Shown here: positions 32,344 through 42,774 of the stretch, in pieces
Position numbering within the stretch: position 1 is the stretch's first letter
Layout: each line of letters begins with the position of its first letter
Source: Wolfiporia cocos
Lineage: Eukaryota; Basidiomycota; Agaricomycetes; Polyporales; Phaeolaceae
Direction: 5' to 3'
Assembly: GCA_029448655.1 (NCBI GenBank)
Contig: JACCLO010000004.1
Span: forward strand, 310,001 to 374,000
Length of the DNA stretch: 64,000 bases
Program-made: the position numbers and the translations under genes
The notes under the pieces: generated by a model
The model's input: only the letters and a program-made list of their open reading frames with translations
What the model was told of the DNA's origin: nothing
Databases searched by the model: none

Positions 32344-32440
32344 ATGGATGCAGAGCAAGAAATTGTGCGGTGGCTGGTGAGCGTTCTATCTTGTTCTTCC
32401 TTCTTCATAGACTACAGATTATGTTACGCTTGGGACTACA
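32344..32440. other. Older flanking DNA (left of element C)
   Basis: 97 bp between the hAT end and element C. It continues at 41479-41736 after C. It opens ATGGATGCAGAGC and contains a GTGAGC...CATAG pair that could be a small intron, so it might be the start of a disrupted gene, but nothing is recognisable. Confidence 0.3.
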
Positions 32441-32937
32441 TGACGCAAACTCACTATATGATCTTCTGGTGTGGCTTCGGTATGAAGGCTTGGTTTGAAG
32501 TCGAGAGCGAGGTGCAGTCAGAGTGTAAAGCTTAGACGGCGTGGTATGCAATTGAAAGTTCTAAGGTTGTAATGCCTTAGAACGTCGGTATATATACATG
32601 TAGGGCACTACTCAAGAACTGTCTGCCCTAATGCTATGTGGTCTGTGCGCTGAGCGGTAATACTCAGCGTCTACGGTATGGTGCCATAATGGCGTGATAT
32701 GTTCTAGCGTAAGCTAGATATGATAAGCGGACTAAAGGCCGTAGAGCGTTAACGCGGGGCCGATGACCGATCAGTTATGACTATGTAGTCCAGACTCTGA
32801 CGTAGGATCTATAGGTCACGTGCCATCCTGTGGTTAGGTTTGCTAACGTAGTTAGATAGGACTTGTCGTTAGATAAGTCCTAGAAAATGCGCAGAAAATC
32901 TGGAAAAATTAGGATAATTCCTAGAAAATCTGTGACA
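32441..32937 (-). repeat. 3' LTR of element C (497 bp)
   Basis: TGTCACAG (32937) to TTGCGTCA (32441) on the minus strand. TATA at 32595; self-primer AGAACTTTCAAT at 32562-32551, 33 nt on. The palindrome GTTCTAAGG/CCTTAGAAC lies between them. Confidence 0.95.
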
Positions 32938-32939
32938 TT

Positions 32940-32951
32940 ACCCCCTCTTCA
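32940..32951 (-). promoter_or_regulatory. 3' polypurine tract of element C
   Basis: TGAAGAGGGGGT just before the 3' LTR; duplicated in pol at 35300-35289. Confidence 0.85.
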
Positions 32952-32977
32952 GACTTTTTGTCCTCGAAAAGGTAGCT

Positions 32978-35900
32978 TCATCTGCCAGTAGAGCCAAAGG
33001 CTCCTTCTCCTCGTGTTCCCATTTTTCCATACCTTTCGTCATAGGCTTTTATGCCTAGAATGTTGACTTCTGGGTTTGGTACTGGTAGGATAAGTAGCTG
33101 TGCTACTTTGTCGGTTTCGTTTATATGGACGTAGTCATTTCCAAAGTTTCGGATCATGACCATGATTTCGCCCCTATAATCCCAGTCAAGGACCCCTCCG
33201 ACTACTAACATGTCCTTTTTGGCCATGCTTGAGCGTGTCATGAGTTGTCCGTAGTAACCGTAAGGTGGCAAGAATTTCAAGCCTGTCTTAACAGTTCCTA
33301 ATTTTCCTGGTGGAATGGCTACGTCTTCGATTGACGTTATGTCATATCCAGCGGAGTGTGTAGTACCTTGTTCAGGGTACTGAGGCTTGTGTATATTGAG
33401 GTTTATGTCTTTCGCAAAGATGAGTTCTTTGTTGAAAACGACATTATCATCTACGAAATTTCCGAATGGATCCCTCTTGACCCACTTGGAGTCTGGTTTG
33501 GGTATCCTTTCAGGTCGTTCCTCATCCGTGTCGTAACCTTCAGATTCGTCTTCATCTAGAAGATCATTCTGCATGGGCCAGTCATCTGGCCAAAGGTATC
33601 GATCCCCTTCTTTCCAGTCAGGGTCGTCCTCTGGGTCTGCGACCATTACTTGTTGCTCAGGTGTTTTAATTCCTGTTGTATTGACGGTTACTCTTGTTCG
33701 AGTACTCCTTCTGACCGGAGCGGGTTGAGCATCGAAGGCTTTCGCTTTATACTCGTCGAGTATTTCTTTTGCTCCTTCGAGATTTGATTCTGGCTCCCAA
33801 GAGTCAGATTCCCTGGTTGTGTCTTTCCAGTGGACTAGGAATTCGTTTCGTCCATTGCGTTTTCTATTGCTTAGGATCGATTCGACTTCCCATTCCTGAT
33901 CTTCCTCTTCCTCTATTTCTAGAGGTTTGGGTTGACCGGTGATTTCAGTTGTTTTGTAAAGGTACAACTTGGACGCATGGAATACTGGGTGATAGGCTCT
34001 GTATTGGGATCCCATCTTCAGCTTGAATGTCACTGGTGACAGCTGTTCAATGATGGTGAATGGCCCTATGCCCCTAGGGGCTAAGCTTCTCTCTGTGTCC
34101 TGGTAGTCCTTGGTATGTACCAATACTCTGTCTCCGATTTTGAAGGGTGTTTCCTTCTTGCCTTTGTCCGAATACCATTTCCAACGCTCTGCCGCAATAA
34201 GCATTGCTGCTTTTGCTTGCTGCTGGGCGTTCCATCGCTGTTGGGCGATTTGGTTAAGGTCCTGGTTCTCGTGTGTTTCTATACTGTCTGGTCCGGCCCT
34301 TGGATGTCTGCCTAATTCTAGGTAAAACGGGCTGTACTTCGTTGTCTCCGATGCTACATTGTTGTAGGCGAATTCAGCTGTAGGCAAGAAGTCTGACCAG
34401 TTGTCTTTCTCGTAAGAGTTGACGTAACAGCGTAGATACTGTTCTAGAGTTTGGTTAACTCTTTCTGTTTGTCCATCGGCTTGAGGATGGTAGGCGGTCG
34501 TCATTGACCTTTCTATATTCAGCGTCTTACACCATTGCTTGAATAGTTCTGACGAGAATTGGACGCCTCTGTCCGATATAATTTGTTTTGGTAGCCCATG
34601 CATTGGGTAGAACCTTCCATAAAGGACTGTTGCCAGATCCTTGGTTCCGAAGCTTGAGCTAATGGGGTAGAAGTGTGCTCGCTTTGTTAAGCGATCTACA
34701 ACAACCATGATGGAGTCGTAGGTGTTTTTTCCTGACTTCGACTTTGGTAAGTACATGATGAAGTCGCAGGTTATGGTGTCCCATGGGCCTTCTGGCACTG
34801 GGTTGGGCTGTAGCATCCCATATGGCTTTTCAGCCTGGTTTTTCATTCGCTGACAAGTGTCGCAGCCGGATACGTATTTCTTTACATACGTATTCATTCC
34901 TGGCCACCAGTAATTCCTAGACAGAAGTTCGTACGTTTTCCATCTTCCGAAGTGCCCTGCTGTAGGGTGGTCGTGGTGTATTTCTACAACCTTTCGACGT
35001 ATCTCGGGTTGGTCTGGTACGTATACTTTTCCGTTGTGTAGTAGGATTCCATTCTCGAAGTTCCACTTGTCTAACTCTTTCTTGAACTCTCTTGGTCCTG
35101 ACTTTAGTAGTTCCTTGTAGTTCTTTGTTACTTGGTCGTCGATGAGTGCTAACTTGATTTTCTCCATGAGGTTTTTGTCTGCTTCTGCATCGTTGACTTC
35201 CAAATGTTCGGAAGATATTGCGCGAATTGCAAATTCTTCTGCAAAAAATTCCGGTTTGAGGAGGATTTTGTCTCGATTATCGAGTTCCACCCCCTCTTCA
35301 TGATCTGTCCTCCTGGACAGAGGATCTGCTGTGAGCATGGTTTTTCCTGGTTTATGGTTAAGCTTAAAGTTAAAGCGGGTCAAGTATAACGACTATCTCG
35401 CTTGTCGCCTTGTAAGCTTTTGTGCTGTTTTGAAATAGGTCAGGTTCATGTGATCTGTCCATATTTCAAATTGATCCTTATGTCCTTCCAGATGATGACG
35501 CCACTCTTCTAATGCCCTAATAATGGCTAAGAGTTCTTTGTCGTAGATCTCGTAATTCCGTTCTGGCGCTGACATTGACTTCGAGTAGAATGCCACTGGG
35601 TGGTATTTGTTATCTACTGGATCTAATTGGGACAATACTGCCCCTGTAGCGAAGTCGGATGCGTCAGTTTCAAGCCTGAAAGGTTGATCCTGGTCTGGAA
35701 TTCTAAGGATTGGTGCTGTAGTAAATGCTTTCTTCAGCTCGTCAAAAGCATCTTGTTGTGGCTCTTCCCAAGACCATTCCTGGTTCTTTTTGGTTAGAGT
35801 GGTGAGAGGTTTGACGATTTTCGAGAAGTCTTTGATAAATCGTCTGTAGAAGTTGGCAAAACCAATGAAGGCTTGTACTTCTTTAACCTTTCGTGGTTGT

Positions 35901-37408
35901 GGCCAGCTTTGTACTCCATCGTACTTTGCTGGGTCCATGGCTACCTTTCCCTTGCTTATAATCATTCCTAGATATTCTATAGATGATTGTTCGAAAAAGC
36001 ATTTTTCGGGTTTGGCATATAAGTCACAGTCTTGGAGCCTTTTCAGGACCCCTTTGACTATTTTTCTGTGTTCTTGGAGGTCGTTTCCAAAGATCAGGAT
36101 ATCGTCCAAATAGACGATTACCTTTCCTGACTGTATGAAGTCCGATAGGACATTGTTCATCATAGCCTGGAAAGTTCCTGGTGCGTTACAGAAACCAAAG
36201 TACATGACGGTGGCTTCGAATAGTCCGCGATGTGTAGTGAACGCGGTTTTCCATTCGTCGCCTTTCTTTATCCTTACATTGTTATATCCCCATCGAAGAT
36301 CTATCTTCGTAAATATGGAGGCTTGGGCGAGTTGATCTATCAACTCTGAAATGCGAGGAATCGGATATTTGTTTTGTACCGTAATTTCGTTGAGCTTTCT
36401 GTAGTCAACGACCATGCGTAATCCACCATCTTTCTTTTTTACAAAGAATACTGGTGAAGCGAAGGGAGATTGGGAGGGTTGTATATAACCCTTTGCCAGT
36501 TCCTCATCAATCCATTCGTCTAGTGAATTCTTTTCACTTGGTGACATTGCGTAAGGTTTCGCGGCCTTAGGGAATACTGCGCCTTCTTTTATATCGATGG
36601 CGTGGTCGTATTCTTTTCGAGTTGGCATTCTGTAACTCGCTTGTTGCGAGAATACCGTAGGCCCGAAATCCTCGTATTCTTTTGGTACTAAGGTTTTCCA
36701 TTTTTCAATGTCAACCTCGTCCTCTGGTTTGTAGTTGAGTGTTGCTTGTACTAATTGAGCGAACACTGTGGCATCTTCGTCGTTTAGGGTCGATACCCAG
36801 TTTACGAAGGGATTTTCGTCATCTTCTTTTCCTATTATATCTATAGGAATGTCCCAGAAGGTTATATCTTTGTCGAGGATTTCGGTCGTTTCCTCAGTAG
36901 ATATTTTCTTTTCGGGTTTCTTATGGATACATCGGTCTTTGCAGCGCGAGTAATCCATTTCTCCCTTTTCCCAATCAAAATGTGGGTTGTGTCTCTTTAA
37001 CCAGTCATACCCGAGTATTAGGTCAGTTCCATGCAGCTTCATGACAGCTAGGCCGACGGTTTCCTTATGCTGTCCGTGTATCATGTATGCTTTCACAACT
37101 TCTTTAAGTTGACCATTCGAGTTATATGTTCCGTCTGCGTTATGTACGCTTACGACGGGTACTAGTGGAGCGGTCGTTAATTTTTTGGATGTAACGAATT
37201 CGCTATTGATGACTGATAGAGATGCACCGGAGTCAACCAGTGCCTTTGCTTGTACTTTTTGCCCATATACCCAGAGTGTCACATCAATTCGAAATGACTT
37301 AGACGGTTCAGTCGCATCGTTGGTTTTCAAATAATAAAATTGTCTCTCTGGGGCCGATATACAGGACTTAGGATATACAGTATGGAACGCACATGGACAA
37401 GCTTTCAC
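32978..37408 (-). CDS. pol: Element C pol with one in-frame stop
   Basis: The polyprotein has D-S-G-A protease near residue 59, RT with Y-L-D-D, RNase H (E-T-D-A-S-D), integrase H-H-C-C and D-D-35-E, chromodomain (W-E-V-E-S-I-L to F-L-V-H-W-K), and dUTPase at the C-terminus (H-S-A-G-Y-D; T-R-S-S-M-A; G-V-L-D-W-D-Y-R-G-E; T-D-K-V-A-Q-L; E-G-A-F-G-S-T-G). The pol frame has no ATG before the protease; it overlaps gag in the -1 frame, and the nominal start GTG at 37408 is only where the frames cross. It is therefore expected as a Gag-Pol frameshift product. TAG at 35395-35393 (TGG in E) cuts RNase H, so this copy cannot make integrase unless the stop is read through. Confidence 0.92.
35289..35300 (-). 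promoter_or_regulatory. Candidate central polypurine tract, element C
   Basis: TGAAGAGGGGGT in the codons H-E-E-G-V between RNase H and integrase; same 12-mer as the 3' PPT. Confidence 0.55.
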
Positions 37409-39297
37409 ATGCGTTCGTAGAAGAAATCCGGATTGATCAGATCCGAACCAGGGCTTCTGGTACCAGCGTGGTTCCAGATGTCGTCGTCGTCGTTTTGGGG
37501 GAGTGGGGGCTCCTCCAATTCCTCGATGTGTGCGACTTGGGGCGGAGCCTTTTCAGACTCGGCCGCTACGTCCGGGACCCATGTCGTCGTGGTGACGGTC
37601 CGGACGTACTTCCCACTTCCCGATGGTTGTGATGCACCGGGAGCCTTTGTACCACTGCTTCGCTTGGCGAGCCAGGCAGCGGTCTTCGCCTTCTGTTCGG
37701 CGGTTTCCTCTTTCCTCCTACAGACTTTGTACCCCGTGGTACAGTGAGTGCGCTTGCACTCCGTGCACTGATGCGGGGGTGCGCGCAGGAACCACTTGTT
37801 CAACTTGGTGTCGAGGTGGTAATATGCGTCTGGGCGCGCATCGGCCGGGAGGGAGGTTGGTTTTGTGGGGGCCCCACCGCTGGTAGTCTTTGCAGAGCTA
37901 CTGGTTTGGGCCGGTGTCGTGGATATGGTGTTGTTGGAGGCCTTTTTAGGGGCCTCCGGTGCCTTGGAGGTTTTGTCCTCCGGGAATATGGAGCCAGTGA
38001 GCTCATGCCGGTACTGGACTTTGTAGAGCTCGATTGCCTTGTCGAGATACTTGTCCCAGTCTGTCGGGATGGTGGAGACGGCCATTACCTCGATGAGGGC
38101 GAACGCATCTGTGACTTTTTCGGGGAGAACATCCTTGAGCTTGTTAAGCATCGTGGTGTTCTCTGTCTTTGCGTGGCTTTGCAGCACACGGAGACGGCCT
38201 GCGTATTTGAAGAAGTCGGCTTTCGCCTTCTTCTTCCCCTCGTCGCCGAAGTAGTGCTCGATCTCCTTTCGAGCAATCTCCTCCATCGACTTCTTTCCGT
38301 ACGTGTTCACCATCTGATCCTCGAACTCTTTCCAGGTTCCGAGGTCAGCGAGCGGGTCACGGGCTTTGATTATGCGGGCCTCCTGATATTGGAAAGCCAC
38401 GCCCGAGAGTGTCCTGAGAGCTTTGACTATTTGCTCTCGTTCGTTGGTGATGCCGGCGTCGGCGAAGTACATGGAAAGTTTCTGGAGCCATTCCCTTACG
38501 GGTACTGGCTTTTCCTCTCCGTTGAATGTGGGCGGCTTCTCCACGGGTTGCCAAATAGTGATTGTTTGCCCCGTGGCGGTAGTGGCCGACGGGGCGGATG
38601 CTGCAGCGAGCTTGGCTTCGAGCTGCTTGACCTTTGCCTCTAGTGTGGTGAGGGCGGTCGCGGATGTGGTGGCGGCGGGCTGTTTCTCGAGCCGCTTGAT
38701 GCGGGCTTCGAGCAAGTCCATTGCCGTTTGTGATACGGTGCTGGTGGTAGGTGCGGCTCTTTCTAAGTCCTCGATTCGTCCTTCTAGGTATCGGATGTAG
38801 TTGGACTGGAGGTCCGATACCTGGAACATTTGTTTGAACCGGGAATCTAGTTGCCGGCGGAGTGTGTGGACTGCGAGGTCTGAATATGCGGTGCCGATAT
38901 CTACGGCCGAGTTTGTGGCGTTCCACCCTATTTCTAGAGCATCCCGCAGTTCTTCGAGGTCTCCGGTGACCCCTGCTACGAGTCCTTCACGGACTGCGAC
39001 GTCTCCTGGCCATTGGATGTCATCGGGGACTCGTCGGCGAAGGAGACGGTATGTCCCATATTGGGACGGAAGGGAGGGGAGTCCCGAGGCGGAGGTGGCG
39101 AGCCTTGCTCCAAGGCTAATGGCTTCGCCCTCCGCCTGTACCTCCTCTGTTGGTTCTTGGAGGAAATCGGGCAGGTAGTTCCTGCTCCTCGTGGTTCGGG
39201 CTGCTGTTTCCCCTCCTGGCGGCGTCTGTCCTACCGGTGAAAGGACCCGACGAGGTGTGTGTACGGGGGACGGAGCAACGGATCCATGTGTTGACAT
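37405..39297 (-). CDS. gag: Element C Gag
   Basis: 630 aa from the ATG at 39297, which follows a TACTAAC...CTACAG acceptor by 3 nt. Proline-rich N-terminus, coiled-coil segment (residues about 165-240), capsid-like region with W-L-Q-K-L-S-M-Y-F-A, and a zinc-binding motif near residue 520, C-T-E-C-K-R-T-H-C-T-T-G-Y-K-V-C, spaced C-X2-C-X4-C-X6-C instead of the usual CCHC knuckle. The frame is intact and ends A-T-G-T-G-A, with pol in the -1 frame. Confidence 0.9.
   Translation of the reverse strand: MSTHGSVAPSPVHTPRRVLSPVGQTPPGGETAARTTRSRNYLPDFLQEPTEEVQAEGEAISLGARLATSASGLPSLPSQYGTYRLLRRRVPDDIQWPGDVAVREGLVAGVTGDLEELRDALEIGWNATNSAVDIGTAYSDLAVHTLRRQLDSRFKQMFQVSDLQSNYIRYLEGRIEDLERAAPTTSTVSQTAMDLLEARIKRLEKQPAATTSATALTTLEAKVKQLEAKLAAASAPSATTATGQTITIWQPVEKPPTFNGEEKPVPVREWLQKLSMYFADAGITNEREQIVKALRTLSGVAFQYQEARIIKARDPLADLGTWKEFEDQMVNTYGKKSMEEIARKEIEHYFGDEGKKKAKADFFKYAGRLRVLQSHAKTENTTMLNKLKDVLPEKVTDAFALIEVMAVSTIPTDWDKYLDKAIELYKVQYRHELTGSIFPEDKTSKAPEAPKKASNNTISTTPAQTSSSAKTTSGGAPTKPTSLPADARPDAYYHLDTKLNKWFLRAPPHQCTECKRTHCTTGYKVCRRKEETAEQKAKTAAWLAKRSSGTKAPGASQPSGSGKYVRTVTTTTWVPDVAAESEKAPPQVAHIEELEEPPLPQNDDDDIWNHAGTRSPGSDLINPDFFYERM
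37423..37429 (-). promoter_or_regulatory. Candidate -1 frameshift heptamer, element C
   Basis: G GAT TTC in gag phase, 15 nt before the gag TGA (37407-37405). It resembles the retroviral G GAU UUA site and lies at the same distance as the G GGT TTT site in D. Pol is open in the -1 frame across it. Confidence 0.5.
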
Positions 39298-39300
39298 TTT

Positions 39301-39321
39301 CTGTAGATCAATGTGTTAGTA
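39301..39321 (-). promoter_or_regulatory. 3' splice site before gag, element C
   Basis: TACTAAC branch point (39321-39315) and CAG (39303-39301), then AAA and the gag ATG. Confidence 0.68.
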
Positions 39322-39500
39322 TCCGCAGACGTACTACGGTCGTTCCGTTGCAAAAGGTATGGATCCCGTAGTTTCTTGCGTGTAGTCAATGCCTTTGTTC
39401 ATGCCGTGTTTCAACGCGTATGCATTTCTGCCATACTAGTACATCTGGTAAAAGGGACTAGGTATTTCTACGCTAGTCTGTTCGTATAGGTATTTCTACT

Positions 39501-40484
39501 CTATTCGATATCGGTAAACTCGAAGGAATAGACTCTGGGGAAGCAGACGGGGTGGTTGGCTACTAGGCGGATTAGGAGTTCCGCTTCCATCTCTATGTCG
39601 TGCTTTAGAATGATTCCGTATGTGAGTTTTTTGACGTCGCGTAAGAAACGTCGTCGTTTGCCGTTCGTGGTCTGGCTGGTGAGACAACACCACTTCCAGC
39701 TGTAGATGGCGACCTCCATGTCGGTGTGGAGGTTACATAGCTTCTCGTAGTCTTCGGGGTCGTTGTACCGGTGTCGGTCGAACTTCCTTGCGACTCCAAG
39801 AAGGTGGTTGAGTACCCTGAACGTCTGGTCCATAAGGGGCCACTCGTTGATGCATGAATACCATTGGTCAGCGTTGCACGTGATGTCGCGCCAGTCGATC
39901 CAATGGGGGAGGGTGTCTCGGATCTTCTGGTCCCAGAACTGGACCTTAACCTTGTTTTCGACTCGCTTGAGTCGTTCCTCCTCCGTGAACCGGCCTTCGC
40001 CGTAGGTATTATAATCTTCCAGCCGCAGCCTCTCTCGCTCGGCTTCCTCCTCCGCTTCCTTCTCTTCTCTCTCACGGCGAAGCCTTTCGGCAATTTCCGC
40101 GGCGCGGGCTGCACTCTTGGCGAGCTTATCAGCCGCCCGCTTTTGTTCGCGCTGTCGTCTGATGTCGGCGCGCTTTCGTTCCTCGACGCCCTGCATATGG
40201 ATGGCGTCGCGCTCTTCCTGTGTGAGGCGAGCGGGGATGTGGTCGACGATGGTGTCGTGACCGGTCTGTGTCTTGGTGAGGTGGATGCGTCCTCGGCGAT
40301 CTGCGCGATAAGGGCGCCCCATCTCAGCGGCAATCTCGTTGAATGCCGCTTGTTGTTCGTTCGCACGACGGGCTGATGATCCCGCCGTGTTGGTAGTCAT
40401 CGCCGCGGGGCGACGACGTTGGTCTCGGTTGTAAGGGACGGGGCCCTGGTTGGTGGCGTTGGCGTTGGTGCGTTCGGCAGGCAT
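39501..40484 (-). CDS. Element C ORF1 protein
   Basis: 327 aa, start M-P-A-E-R-T. Long basic/acidic coiled coil at about residues 100-180 (R-L-R-R-E-R-E-E-K-E-A-E). Then D-W-R-D-I-T-C-N-A-D-Q-W, and T-N-G-K-R-R-R-F-L-R-D near the C-terminus, paralleling D (K-C-T-E-A-Q-W; T-N-R-E-M-R-R-F-L-R-D). Intact, placed 204 nt before gag. No known family recognised; no enzyme signature seen. Confidence 0.85.
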   Translation of the reverse strand: MPAERTNANATNQGPVPYNRDQRRRPAAMTTNTAGSSARRANEQQAAFNEIAAEMGRPYRADRRGRIHLTKTQTGHDTIVDHIPARLTQEERDAIHMQGVEERKRADIRRQREQKRAADKLAKSAARAAEIAERLRREREEKEAEEEAERERLRLEDYNTYGEGRFTEEERLKRVENKVKVQFWDQKIRDTLPHWIDWRDITCNADQWYSCINEWPLMDQTFRVLNHLLGVARKFDRHRYNDPEDYEKLCNLHTDMEVAIYSWKWCCLTSQTTNGKRRRFLRDVKKLTYGIILKHDIEMEAELLIRLVANHPVCFPRVYSFEFTDIE

Positions 40485-40963
40485 GACTACAGGACTACGT
40501 AAGGATCTGTGAATGTAGGACTAAAAAAGTCTTCGTGTTTGCTTCTTGATGGTGTTCATAACGGGGGAATGGATACTCCGAAGTTAATCAGGACTGAGGT
40601 TCGGGGATATTACATCCCTCTGCGCTTCCGCATGATCTAAGTCTCAGGCGGCCTATTATTACGTATCTAAAGGCTAGAAGCCAATAGACGCCACCCTCGG
40701 AGACATGTTAACTCCGAGGTTACGGCTGAAACGCTAAGGTTCTCCGTCTGATCCTTCCTTTCGGTAAGATCACCCCTTAAGCCATATGGGTCAAGGCTTT
40801 GTGATAACGCCGAAGCGAATACCACCCGCTTAGCCCTGCGGTCCGGGCACTCTTTTACCTGAGTAAGGTTTGATCCCCCAGAACTCAAGTTTCCTGCGGT
40901 ATGAAACACCGCAAACTTCTGTTGAAGCAGCCCCCAGACCCAAGCGGGTAGGGGGGAATGATA
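40485..40963 (-). other. Element C 5' leader
   Basis: About 480 nt of non-coding leader. A pyrimidine-rich TTTTTTAG...CATTCACAG stretch near 40520 could be an acceptor for an ORF1 mRNA. Similar to the start of element E (51411-51575). Confidence 0.65.
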
Positions 40964-40975
40964 AGAACTTTCAAT
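40964..40975 (-). promoter_or_regulatory. Self-priming PBS of element C
   Basis: ATTGAAAGTTCT on the minus strand, one base after the LTR; perfect complement of AGAACTTTCAAT in the 5' LTR (41098-41087). Confidence 0.85.
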
Positions 40976-40976
40976 A

Positions 40977-41473
40977 TGACGCAAACTCACTATATGATCT
41001 TCTGGTGTGGCTTCGGTATGAAGGCTTGGTTTGAAGTCGAGAGCGAGGTGCAGTCAGAGTGTAAAGCTTAGACGGCGTGGTATGCAATTGAAAGTTCTAA
41101 GGTTGTAATGCCTTAGAACGTCGGTATATATACATGTAGGGCACTACTCAAGAACTGTCTGCCCTAATGCTATGTGGTCTGTGCGCTGAGCGGTAATACT
41201 CAGCGTCTACGGTATGGTGCCATAATGGCGTGATATGTTCTAGCGTAAGCTAGATATGATAAGCGGACTAAAGGCCGTAGAGCGTTAACGCGGGGCCGAT
41301 GACCGATCAGTTATGACTATGTAGTCCAGACTCTGACGTAGGATCTATAGGTCACGTGCCATCCTGTGGTTAGGTTTGCTAACGTAGTTAGATAGGACTT
41401 GTCGTTAGATAAGTCCTAGAAAATGCGCAGAAAATCTGGAAAAATTAGGATAATTCCTAGAAAATCTGTGACA
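40977..41473 (-). repeat. 5' LTR of element C (497 bp)
   Basis: Same length and signals as the 3' copy; U5 donor GTGAGT at 40990-40985. Confidence 0.95.
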
Positions 41474-41478
41474 CTACA

Positions 41479-41736
41479 ACTCTATAAGCTACCTATAATA
41501 ATATGTACGTCATCTCATATGATGGAACATAGGTGATGTCTACTGGCGGGTATAGTGACTCTAGTCCTTGTATGACATACTGTCCTGAAAGCGGTGTACA
41601 ATTGGGACCGTCACCACAGGTACCAGCAAAAGCACCGCCTCTCCGACGACGCTCGCACAGAATGCGCTCGATACATCCAGCGCCCCACCAAGCCGATGCT
41701 GCAACACGGCAAAGCCGATCCCCTGGCTGAGGAAGC
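41479..41736. other. Older flanking DNA (right of element C)
   Basis: Continuation of 32344-32440. It contains a short plus-strand frame (Y-I-Q-R-P-T-K-P-M-L region near 41680) without a recognisable family. Element D starts at 41737 without a matching target duplication. Confidence 0.3.
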
Positions 41737-41917
41737 TGTCACAGATTTTTCCTTATTTTTAGCTATTTTTCCTACTTTTATACTTCAATATCTACGTTGT
41801 AGCATAGAATACGTATAACTAGCATATCACGTGACCAAGCGCTTACGTCCATGGAACTTACCGGAACCTTCTAGCAGGTTCCATACCAACCAGAATCACA
41901 TGCATCGTCTACGCTCA

Positions 41918-42477
41918 TGTCACAGACTTACCAGTCTGTGAGGACCCAGACAACTGGGGAGGCCCTAACGCCTAACAAGGCGGTGCGCAAGCCAGCAAGA
42001 CCGCGACGTCGGCTGTATCCCATGGGGGAACTCCTAAGAGGCGACGAGTTGAGCTGGCACACAGACAAGCTAGTCGAGAGGGGCCCCGGGCCCGAGCGCA
42101 TGCAGACAGATGATAAGAACGGAGCGTTAGCTCATTGACGAGAATCCTAAAGATGGGGCTGTAAGGCCACCATCTTGTCGTATATATACATGCATGAACG
42201 TTGAGAGCACGAGTCCTACCCTAATGTAATGGCCTGTGCGCCGTAACTAAGGGATCACGGGAACGTAACGTAACATGTAACTAATGTGACCATCATGTGT
42301 CCGTATGATGAGGCGCGCGCTACCCTACAGCGCTAAACTACTAAGTCAGATGATCTATATGGCTGGAGGAGACGCTGGAGGTGGCTGAGGATCAGGAAGA
42401 CGCGCGCGCACCTAGCGGCGCCTATGAATACCAATAGCGAGGGATGTACAGATACCCCCCAGGAGTGATCCGTGACA
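41918..42477 (-). repeat. Solo LTR (560 bp) nested in D's 5' LTR
   Basis: TGTCACAG to CCGTGACA with target duplication GCTCA (41913-41917 and 42478-42482). Same family as 23748-24316. It lies upstream of D's TATA box, in U3, and may alter D's expression. Confidence 0.92.
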
Positions 42478-42734
42478 GCTCACATGATCGCTGACTGATG
42501 CTCTTACTTAGAATCACATGTCGAAGTATTAGATCACATGTAGCGTTACTCATCCTTAGGTACCGTAGGTCCTAGTAGTATTAGGGGTCTCGCAACGCAT
42601 GTATATATACTAGGGCAGACTGAGCGTTAAACCTCAGTTCTGTTCTCCTTGATATTGAACTACAGCCTAACAAGCTATTTCATCGCCTCACTACTTTGCT
42701 TTCTACCCTCTAAGACACCCCCCAAAGGATCTTA

Positions 42735-42740
42735 GTAAGT
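42735..42740 (+). promoter_or_regulatory. U5 splice donor, element D
   Basis: GTAAGT, 21 nt before the LTR end and 24 nt before the PBS. Confidence 0.62.
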
Positions 42741-42763
42741 ATTGCAGTTTGGTTTGTGTCATT

Positions 42764-42774
42764 AGAACAGAACT
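42764..42774 (+). promoter_or_regulatory. Self-priming PBS of element D
   Basis: AGAACAGAACT, two bases after the LTR end, perfect complement of AGTTCTGTTCT at 42636-42646. Confidence 0.82.

Larger units (their letters stand above)
32441..41473 (-). mobile_element. Element C, complete Ty3/gypsy chromovirus with ORF1 and dUTPase
   Basis: 9033 bp on the minus strand, LTRs of 497 bp at both ends, target duplication CTACA (32436-32440 and 41474-41478). Order: LTR, PBS, leader, ORF1, gag, pol, PPT, LTR. The only visible lesion is one TAG (35395-35393) in RNase H where sister E has tryptophan. The LTRs look identical in long stretches, so C is a young insertion. Confidence 0.96.
41737..42761 (+). 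repeat. 5' LTR of element D with nested insertion
   Basis: 460 bp of LTR in two parts around 41918-42477. TATATATA (42602-42609), CTGAG/CTCAG palindrome, self-primer AGTTCTGTTCT (42636-42646, 34 nt after the TATA), donor GTAAGT (42735-42740), end TTTGTGTCA. At several positions it agrees with the solo LTR at 12881 rather than with its partner at 50951. Confidence 0.94.

Noticed and set aside
32344..32440. Start of an intact host gene at ATGGATGC
   Set aside because: The frame stops soon after the removal of element C in silico, and the continuation at 41479 shows no family; too weak to call.
37744..38643. 299-codon open frame on the plus strand
   Set aside because: It is antisense to element C gag; the reverse strand has clear Gag features and the E copy repeats the pattern. 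It is a shadow frame.
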